Assembly (NCBI GenBank): GCA_012932295.1
Contig: JAAONU010000016.1
Coordinates: forward strand, 16,645,530-16,709,529
Direction of reading: 5' to 3'
DNA: 64,000 bases
From: Cyclina sinensis
Lineage: Eukaryota; Mollusca; Bivalvia; Venerida; Veneridae
The notes below the pieces were generated by a model. The model was not told where the DNA came from and made no database searches. It worked only from the letters and a program-made list of their open reading frames with translations. Positions 56,458 to 64,000 of the stretch are shown here, one piece after another; within the stretch, counting starts at the first letter, position 1; each line of letters starts with the position of its first letter. A program made the position numbers and the translations under genes.

Positions 56458-57010
56458 TCATGTGATGTTGTGTCTTTGATTGTGGGATGAGGAATTTGCT
56501 GTTTCTTGTGTTTGTAAGGTGATTATATGATCGACATTGACCTGTTTGTTTTTTACCTTGTGTAGCATGACCAGGCTGGCATGGTTTCGCCTTTGTTCTA
56601 AAGTTGACCATTTCAGTTCCTTAATCATGTTTGTTAAACTGCTTGTATATATAGTGGTAATCATTATGAACGTACCTCGCTGCTGACCTTTGGACCATTT
56701 CTATTCTGTGAGTGAGATATTTTTGCCATGGATGCCATATGGTTGAGCAGTATTCAACCTGTGGTCTTAAATATGTTTTGTATGCTGCTTCTTTGAGTTG
56801 TTTGTTTTGTATTTTGACATTTCGTCTGATGAACCTTAAGCTGTTTTTTGCTTTGTATGTGATATTGTTTATATGGGATGACCAGTTTAGGTTACTCCTT
56901 ATAGTAACTCCTAAGTATTTTGCATTTTCTGTGGTATTCAGTGTGTAGGGTGTAGGGAAAGATGACCGGTTTCTTTTTCCTGTATATTCTGAGTACTTCA
57001 TATCTTTCAT
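56458..57010 (-). pseudogene. LINE reverse transcriptase C-terminal fragment, frameshifted
   Basis: The first frame (57010-56621) has KYLGVTIRSNLNWSSHINNI, then KAKNSLRFIRRNVKI, then YLRPQVEYCSTIWHPW and VQRSAARYVHNDYH. This is the conserved end of the reverse transcriptase of Jockey/CR1-type LINEs (thumb and following region). The frame then shifts, and the next piece (56664-56458) continues with LKWSTLEQRRNHASLVMLHK, the usual next motif. The YADD catalytic region lies upstream and is absent. The copy is dead. Confidence 0.85.
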
Positions 57011-57130
57011 AAATATTTTGTTTTAAGTTAATACCTATACTGGTTTCAGAAAAATTCAGGGAAGTAAATTTTAGGACATTTTCTAAGTAAACAAGAAATT
57101 CGGTAGAACTGATGGATGCTCTCCATAGTA

Positions 57131-57446
57131 GCACCATTTCAAAATGGGTGTATTCTTTTTAGTATTTTTCTAAGTATAGATTGGAGTAAAAATACTGCTA
57201 TAAAATATAACTAAAGCTATCACTGAATGTGTCAGCATCTCCACTATACCACCTTGTTAGAGGCAAAAAAGGAAAATACCAAAAAAGAACTAAATAAGCA
57301 ATGTAGAGTTATAGGTCTTGTGAAATAAACTTCAAAATTTTCTACCAAAGCAAAATACTGGGAAAAATAATGTATCCAGCAACAGTTTCAAGTAAGATCA
57401 ACCCGTTGAGTCATTGCATGTTGCTTCAACACAAAACCACTGCATA
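57131..57446. other. Unique intron sequence
   Basis: A short stretch (57280-57370) has family-D-like words (GCAATGTAGAGTTATAGGTC). Otherwise nothing is seen. Confidence 0.35.
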
Positions 57447-59130
57447 CAGTACGCTCAGCGCGGATTCTGCCTTTTCCGCGATACCACCGCGGACGATTTT
57501 TATTTATCGCGGACAAACGCGGCGGACGTCCGCGATGAGAGGGCTAATTTCCGCCGTGATCCGCGGTGTCAAGTTGTTTCCACCGCGGACAAAATAGCCA
57601 TGACTGTATTTAAATTATCGATAAAATCGGTTACCTGTTTCTCGCGGCGGATCGCGGTGGCCATTTTAACTATAGCTTCAAAAATAAATGTTTATTTTAT
57701 AAAATTTTCACCGTGTTCTTATTTTACAAGATGAATAAATGGTATTAACATTAGTTAAAATTGTATATGTAAAATACTGAAACAGCATTTAAAATGAAAA
57801 ACGTTACCTTTGTTTTGATTGTAAAATTTGGAGTGACCGCGAAGATAGACACAAACTACATACTACAGAGTATACTACAGCATCATTGTTTCCTTGAACT
57901 ATCCAAAACCATTGCAAATTAAAACATTCCTAACAATAATTACATGTTACACATGCCAATTATCGCGGTTATTTCCAGTGAACTGCTTTAACTGTCAAAG
58001 ATATTAGGTCACTCAATAGCGGCTTTCAACTTTTTAGAAAGGGTGACATGTCTTCAGATTAACTCATAAACACCGCTGACACCTGTGTGAATAACATACC
58101 TAAATACGAACTTAAACACCTTTTGTCTAACTAGTTTATAAACCAATCTGAGCTCTGGTTTTTAAAGTGAAATCTGCAGAACTTGTATAAATATAATTTT
58201 GGGATGCAAAACAAAAACTTGTTAATTGTAAATTTCAGTGGCTCAACACTCCCCTTATATTTCTATCATTTGGGGATGAATTTCACAATCTTTTATATCG
58301 TAATATTGTTGTGAAACCTACATGTAGCCTCAAAGGAACAACCTGTCAATCACACTTCCCGTGACCTATGATCTTTACACGTCATACAATACCGTAGTTT
58401 TATTGGTTGTAAATTCAAGAGCTAACCTTTGACGGCAAGTCTGAGTAATTTTCCATTAAAAAATCCCAGTATTTTACCGCCTTTTCCACATCACATGATC
58501 TTATGCTGCATTGTCGATTTCAATTCTCATTTTCGGAAAATCTATAAATAGTAACACCTAGTTTTCGTAGGAGATATTGACAAGGATAAAGTTTTCATGG
58601 TATAAGAAACATTGTTGTCTCTTGTTACTTTTTCGCAAAATCCGTACACCGAGATTATTCAGTATTTGACTTAAAAGTGGTTTTCACAACCATGAACTTG
58701 CATATCTACTCTATTTTCGTTTTTAATACGACAATGATTTGCCGCGATTTAGAGTACTTTTTGTGCCCATTTTTGTACATGGTGATAAGAAACGAGAGAA
58801 CAACAAGAAGTACAAACAACAAATACATTGTATCTCCATAAATTTTTATTACAAAATAAAATTTTACATATTTTAAGTAGTAAAGTTTTAATAAATAATC
58901 GTAAAATGCAACAGTTTTTACCGCGATCCGCGGTGATTGACACCGCGTTCCCCCGCGATTTACTGCGGCGTTCCACGCGGGAAACGCTTACGGCCACAGT
59001 TTTTTGTCCGCGGTGGTGACCATTTTCAGTCCGCGGGGTCTCGCAGACAAATTTTGTGCAAAATTTCGTCCGCGATGAGTCTCATCCGCGGGGTCTCGCG
59101 GGTTTTGCAAAATCCACGCTGAGCGTACTG
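57447..59130. mobile_element. CGCG-rich mariner-like MITE, second subfamily, complete
   Basis: The ends are CAGTACGCTCAGCGCGGATT and AATCCACGCTGAGCGTACTG, inverted with one mismatch here, flanked by TA on both sides. Length 1684 bp. The outer 200 bases at each end are dense in CCGCGG, CGCGGAC and GTCCGCG words; the middle is AT-rich. Small frames in the GC-rich ends are not conserved as protein. It is closely similar to the copy starting at 63024. Confidence 0.9.
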
Positions 59131-59132
59131 TA

Positions 59133-59590
59133 CATGTATATAAAATCAAGTGAACCCCGGGGTGGGGTAAATATCAATCCTGGGGTCATGATTTGAACAA
59201 ACTTGGTACAGGTCTACTAAACAATGCTACACACCATATATCAAAGCTCTATGTTTGATGGTTCCTGAGAAGAAGATTTTTAAAGTTTTTCCTGTATAAG
59301 TATTATGTAAAATCAAGTGACACCCAGGGCAGGGCAAATATTGATCATCCCATGTAATTAAATAGTTAAGTTCTAAGCTTTGTGCTTTCCCATTTGAAGT
59401 TTTTTTCCTATGCAAAATCAGGTGATCTGTGAGGTGGGGCTAATTTTTTTATAATCAGGGGATATAATATGAACAAACTTGGTAGAGGTCTACCAGAGGA
59501 TGCCTCACATTAGACTACAAAGCTCTGTGCCAAGCAGTTTTAGTGAAGATGATATTCAAAGTTTTTCCTATATAACTATAGTGTAACCTG
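59133..59590 (+). repeat. Family-A interior fragment
   Basis: Three diverged units with GAACAAACTTGGTA(C/G)AGGTCT and GAGAAGAAGATTTTTAAAG. No ends. Confidence 0.6.
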
Positions 59591-60432
59591 CCCAAACAGT
59601 CACCTTATATTGGCAGTCACCTTGTGTCAACAGTCATTTCATGATGCTCCTGTCAAAAATCCTTCTGAACATGTTAATTTAATGGTCACTTAACGTCTGC
59701 AGCCAGTGGCCACAGTAATTGCATTCGATTTGCCCAAAATTGACACAATTTAGCGGTCACATATCGTCTGCTCAAGATGTAAAAATATTTTCACAAGCCT
59801 AAGAATAAACCCTCAAAGGCAAACACATGACAATACAAAGTGCTTTGATGTATCAGTGTGCAAATTGGGCCACTATTGTATTATAATGTGTTTCAATTTT
59901 AACAATTTTAATCACAAACACAACAACAGACTCTTGGTCTCACAGTAAACGGTCGATTTAGCCTTTGATCTCATTTGATGTTGAGAAGTTCTTTTATAAT
60001 TACAAAAGGTATTGATTTCTGAGGTCAACAGAAATTAAACATAAGCAGCTATAAGAAACATGCATTTTAGTTGGACTCTTAGTCCCGGGAGTAAAAGAAT
60101 ATTAGTATACTTTTTTCTTTATCTCCACTCACTCATTAGGAGAACACCTTCATTCCGATTACACGAAGGGAAAGAACTCTTAACCATGTTATGAATCAAT
60201 TGTCACTATTCACTTTAAAAATCATAACAATAAATCTTAATCATTTAAGAATGTTTTGTTACTTTCAAAAAATAAAATGTGAACTTAGGACAAAGAAATT
60301 TTTAAATATGCCATTCCTGAATCATAGGCTGCTAAGAAAGTGAGCCAACATTGACCCCTAATTTGGCAGTCACCTCGCTTAAGCAGGCAAAATAACTGTT
60401 TCTTGGCTGGCTGCTTAAGTCAAGTGAAACTG
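59591..60432. other. Possible MITE with GGCAGTCACC words near both edges
   Basis: Near the left edge are CAGTCACCTTATATTGGCAG and GTCACCTTGTGTC. Near the right edge are TTGGCAGTCACCTCGCTTAA and GGCTGCTTAAGTCAAGTG. Family-A-like text flanks both sides. I could not align convincing terminal inverted repeats, so this is tentative. Confidence 0.3.
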
Positions 60433-61645
60433 TTTATATAAGTCCCAGGGCATACCAATAATGAACATGGGATTATGATTTGAACCAACATAGTAGAGGT
60501 CCACTAGACAATGTTAAACACCAAATACAATGGAGAATGTCATAGCGACTCCTTGTTTGTAGTGATGTTTTGTCTACTATGACCCTATTATATCCCTCTC
60601 GAAGCATATTACTAATTAAATGGTTTGTTTGTAGCAACTCCCTGCAAGATGTGATTAGCGACCTTGTTATTTTCTCCCAAATTGGCAATTCATACCCATC
60701 TAACGACCTTCTGATAGATACAAAACGTAAGGAAATGGAAAGGTGAATTTTTAGAGGACACAGAAAGAAACTTTCTATTGGAAACAAACAGATGTCACCA
60801 TACAACAGGAAACAAAAATATCAATCAGCTGACATATGAATGGTATAAAGATGCATTGTCTAGGCATAGTCCAGTTACTAACCCTCTTCTACAAACAAAC
60901 AGTTAATTATCAGTGATAACAGATGTCACCATACAACAGGAAACAAACGTATTTAATAGGGATGAATCTAGATAGGATAGACATTCATGGCTGGTCCATT
61001 GATTTTTAGAAAATATTTTAATAATATTTTATCATTTTTGTAAAATAAAACTGTAAAAACTTTGTTGTATAGTTGCATTTGTTTATGTTTATAAATATCA
61101 AAATACTATAGTACTGAAATGATATTATTCTAACTACACAATAATATTACACTGAGAGGAAACATATCAATTCATCTTAAGTGATTGTGTCTAGTGACCC
61201 CCTGTGTCCAGTGACCTTATTTGCTCTCTCCAATGGAAGATCACTGAAGACAGTCTACACTGTATCAAACATCTAAGCCTTATGGTTTATGAATAATCAG
61301 CAACATTGATGTTTTCGCGCAACAACTCAGTGACCACACTTTCTTTGAAAATAGATGAGCTAAAAATGTAGGCCTTATGAACCATGTCATGCAAAATGAC
61401 CCAGCTACATGTGAAATCTTATATTACTGTTAGCCAGTGCTTGCATTGGTCCCTGTCTAGTTTAGATTATAAGATTATTATTTGTTAAAAATGCCATTCC
61501 CTAAGAGTTCAAAAGTTATCTCTATGCAACATATTCAAGGTCTAAATTTATGTACTAAATATTTTTTCTTAATAACAAACATGAAGACAGGATTTTTGAA
61601 GACAACTAATAAATGGTACATAAATTATAATAATGCTTTACAAAC
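60433..61645. other. Mostly unique intron sequence
   Basis: GATGTCACCATACAACAGGA occurs twice (60792 and 60924), suggesting a small local duplication or the edges of an insertion. A family-F-type end, TTTCTTTGAAAATAGATGAG, lies at 61340. No exon was found before exon 2. Confidence 0.4.
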
Positions 61646-61745
61646 CTGGTGAGTCATTTTCTTTTCTCTTGATAGTCTGTGGCTCAGGTTCTTGAACATG
61701 AACTCGCCTCTGTAGATCACTAGAAGAAGTTGCCTTTGAAAGTAC
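61646..61745 (-). CDS. Macrodomain gene, exon 2
   Basis: A 100-base minus-strand exon with acceptor TTTCAG|GTA and donor CCAG|GTTTGT. It is open in phase 0 on entry, matching exon 1, and leaves one base (G) for the next codon. The 33 residues are hydrophilic: serine-rich at first (VLSKATSSSDLQRR), then charged (EPEPQTIKRKENDSP). This looks like a disordered linker rather than a folded domain. It sits in non-repetitive DNA between family-A fragments. The call rests on the splice sites and phase agreement on both sides. Confidence 0.68.
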
Positions 61746-62426
61746 CTGAAACGCACAACGACAAAAAAGTGATGTAAGCATTAGGGAGTAATGACAAAAT
61801 TAATATATTCTTTTTATGCCTTTAGTCAAACTCAAACACTCACACTACAATATATCTGTGAATTCTTTAAACTTTAGTACGAAAACTCAGCTTCATGATG
61901 CCTTATATCACACCCATGAGTAACAATGTTCATATTAAAAAAAACATAGTGGTCATATATAATCCCTCAAACAGGCATAAGATTTTTAAGCCAGATAACT
62001 TAGTCTTTTCTGTTAAATTAACTCTGACTGAATCTTGAGCTTCCATGTCCCAGTTTCAATCACTACCAAGACATCATAAGGAAAAATAGTATAACCATGT
62101 TGGAGAACTGGGTAAAAGTTTGACCTCTAAGGTATTCACATGGCTTGAGCATAAGACTCTTTTTAACCCTATCTGACCCAGTCAAAATTTCGTGAAATGA
62201 ATTATCGGTGCAAGAAATTCTACAGGCGTTCTAATTTAATAACTTGATTACTTTGAACTTGTAAGTGAAACCATAAAAACAAACACTCTGGCAGAATTAG
62301 ATGAATACTGGTTTGAACCAAGGTTGATCAGTTTAAAGCTCTTCCAAAGAAGTCATCTTGACAGATATTCTTATGATGCTTTATGACTTTTACCTCTGGA
62401 GCATTAGAGTATGTGTATTTTCTTAC
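61746..62426. other. Intron between exons 1 and 2
   Basis: AT-rich, no repeat copy recognised, no exon. I see nothing in it. Confidence 0.4.
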
Positions 62427-62542
62427 CTGTGTCTCTGATGACTTGGACCACTTCTTTAGCATTTGCTCGGCCTTATCAATGTCATCTGGCAAACCATTTA
62501 CACTTAAATCTACACAAGTAAATCTTTCATCTGTAGTATTAG
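62427..62542 (-). CDS. Macrodomain gene, exon 1 of 7 visible (internal exon)
   Basis: This is an internal coding exon read on the minus strand. The acceptor is CAAACAG after a T-rich tract and the donor is CAG|GTAAGA. Only one frame is open; it enters after two bases of a split codon and leaves in phase 0. It encodes about 38 residues including ERFTCVDLSVNGLPDDIDKA and then a lysine-rich helix-like stretch ending KSSETQ. The VDLSVNGLP core looks like a small alpha/beta fold of the kind found at the N-termini of PARP14-like proteins, but I cannot assign a domain from this length. The next exon continues in phase 0, which is the main support for the call. The true first exon lies beyond the window. 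Confidence 0.72.
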
Positions 62543-62582
62543 CTGTTTGAAAAAAGAAAGCAAAGGACTGTTAAATACTTCA

Positions 62583-63021
62583 AACAAGAGGGTCATCATG
62601 GACCTGGGTTGATTACCTAAGTACTTTGACTAAGGCTGAAGCTAGATGATGCTCCAAGTAAAATATGTAAGCCTAGGCCTTGTGGTTTTTCAAAGTTTTC
62701 ATACACTGGGCTTTAATAAATCAAGCAACACCTGGGGCAGAGCCATTTATGACCCCAGGGGCATAATCTGAATAGTTTTGTAGAGGAGCTGTAAATGAAC
62801 CTGTATGCCAATATCAAATCCCAAGACAGGAGAATTTTTGAAGTTTTCTATATATATCCCATAAATGAATAATCATGTTGCTGCTGGGATGGGGCCAATT
62901 TAGACCCTAGGGCCATAATGTGAACCAACTTGGTAGAGGTCCACAAGATAATGCTACATACAAAATATCTGAGCCCTAGGCCTTGTGCTTTCAGAGAAGA
63001 TGATTTTCAAAGTTTCCTCTA
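62583..63021 (+). mobile_element. Family-A element, diverged, interrupted by a MITE
   Basis: It starts AACAAGAGGGTCATCATGGA and carries about 400 bp of 165-bp-type body (ACCAACTTGGTAGAGGTCCA at 62925). It breaks at CCTCTATA, where the MITE at 63024 begins. The remainder lies beyond the window. Confidence 0.6.
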
Positions 63022-63023
63022 TA

Positions 63024-64000
63024 CAGTACGCTCAGCGCGGATTCTGCCTTTTCCACGATACCACCGCGGACAATTTTTTCTTATCGCGGACAAACGCGGC
63101 GGACGTCCGCGATGAGAGGGCTAATTTCCGCCGCGATCCGCGGTGTCCAGTTATTTCCACCGCGGACAAAATACCAAAGATTATATTTAAATCATCGATA
63201 AAATCGGTTACCTGTTTCTCGCGGCGGAACGCGGCGGCCATTATAACTATAGCTCAAAAATAAATGTTTATTTTATAAAATTTTCACCGTGTTCTTATTT
63301 TACAAGATGACTTTAAATCAACCAAAATACTTAAATGGTAATAACATTAGTTAAAATTTTAGATGTAAAAATATTGAAACGGCATTTAAAATGAAAAACG
63401 TTACCTTTGTTTTGATTGTAAAATTTGGAGTGACCGCGTCGATAGACACAAACTACATACTACAGAGTATACTACGGCATCTTTGTTCCCTTGAACTATC
63501 CAAAACCGTCACAAATTAGAACATTCCTAACAACAATTGCTTGTTACACAAGCTAATTATCGGGGTTATTTTAAGTGAACTGCTTTAACTGTCAAAGAAA
63601 TTACGTCACTCAATAGCGGCTTTCAACTTTTTACAAAGGGCGCCATGTCTTCAGATTAACTCAACATCACAGCTGACACCTGTGTGAATAACATACCTAA
63701 ATACAAACTAAATCACCTTTTTTTCAAACTAGTTTATAAACCAATCTGAGCTCTGGTTTGAAAGTGAAATCTACAGATCTTGTATAAATATATTTTTTCG
63801 ATGCGTAACAAACACTTGTAAATTTCAGTGGCTCAACACTTCCCTTTTATTTCTATCATTTGGGGATGAATTTTAGAATCGTTGATGTGAAACCTATATG
63901 TAGCCTCACAGGAACAACCTGTCAATCACAATTCCCGTGACCTATGATCTTTACACGTGATACAACACCGTATTTTTATTGGTTGTAATTCAAGAGCTAA
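63024..64000. mobile_element. CGCG-rich mariner-like MITE, second subfamily, cut by window end
   Basis: It starts CAGTACGCTCAGCGCGGATT after TA and follows 57447 onward almost base for base, with small indels, to the end of the window. No transposase. The right terminus lies outside. Confidence 0.88.

Larger units (their letters stand above)
55915..57130 (-). mobile_element. Non-LTR retrotransposon (LINE), 3' part
   Basis: It includes a reverse-transcriptase tail on the minus strand (57010-56458), the start of a 3' region, and GTCAATACTGACTATACTAG at 55927, shared with 27030. It is 5' truncated, as most LINE copies are. A SINE is inserted in its 3' part. Confidence 0.7.

Noticed and set aside
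57370..57734. Overlapping plus-strand frames of 75 and 106 codons rich in R, T, S
   Set aside because: They lie in the CGCG-rich terminus of a MITE. The copy at 63024 opens a similar frame only because the DNA is similar.

Overview
This window is repeat-saturated eukaryotic DNA, most likely from a bivalve mollusc. That attribution is my recognition of the dominant repeat ends (a GGGCCATGATGGCCC hairpin after AACAAGAG, closing with CTCAGGTGAGCTAAAAA) together with tRNA-derived SINEs ending in a GGCGTTAAACCCC-type tail; it is inference. There are no bacterial-type operons, no CRISPR arrays and no rRNA genes. Nearly all long open frames in it are accidents of repeat sequence.

Host genes. Seven exons on the minus strand (62542 down to 15998) join with perfectly matched splice phases into about 2.47 kb of coding sequence, roughly 824 residues. 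The product has a PARP14-like architecture: KH-like segments, one macrodomain with the NAAN and GGGV motifs intact, and a second macrodomain that has lost NAAN. Both ends of the gene are missing. The introns reach 17 kb and are filled with transposable elements. Two further minus-strand exons (1181-1131 and 911-759, ending in a stop) join to each other in phase 0 but cannot follow the last macrodomain exon directly. They are either the end of the same gene with an exon missing, or a different gene.

Mobile DNA, left to right. 1-630: end of a CGCG-rich mariner-like MITE. 1211-3041: two tandem-repeat elements. 3042-15840: a six-level nest of insertions whose junctions can each be read by finding where the interrupted host repeat resumes; its core is a 4.05-kb DNA transposon with 11-bp terminal inverted repeats and candidate transposon exons. 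15841-19672: two macrodomain exons and their introns. 20229-31213: a run of family-A elements with 145-bp or about 165-bp tandem cores. 32495-32789 and 39847-40107: SINEs. 34130-38072: a MITE holding family-B elements with a poly(A)/poly(G) array. 41068-54970: families A, C, D and E inserted in one another, plus another CGCG MITE. 55915-57130: a LINE 3' end interrupted by a SINE. 57447-59130 and 63024-64000: two copies of a second CGCG MITE.

Main observation. Families A, B, C, D, E and H look unrelated in sequence but share one design: a start resembling AACAAGAG followed by a small hairpin of variable sequence, a tandem core of about 145 or 165 bp rich in TGACCTTGACC, usually a (GGAC)n run, and a terminal hairpin whose outer arm is the inverse of a motif just inside the start, ending in TAAAA. 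The hairpins covary between families and between copies. The nearest known design is that of non-autonomous Helentron/Helitron-like elements, but no replicase is present here to prove it.
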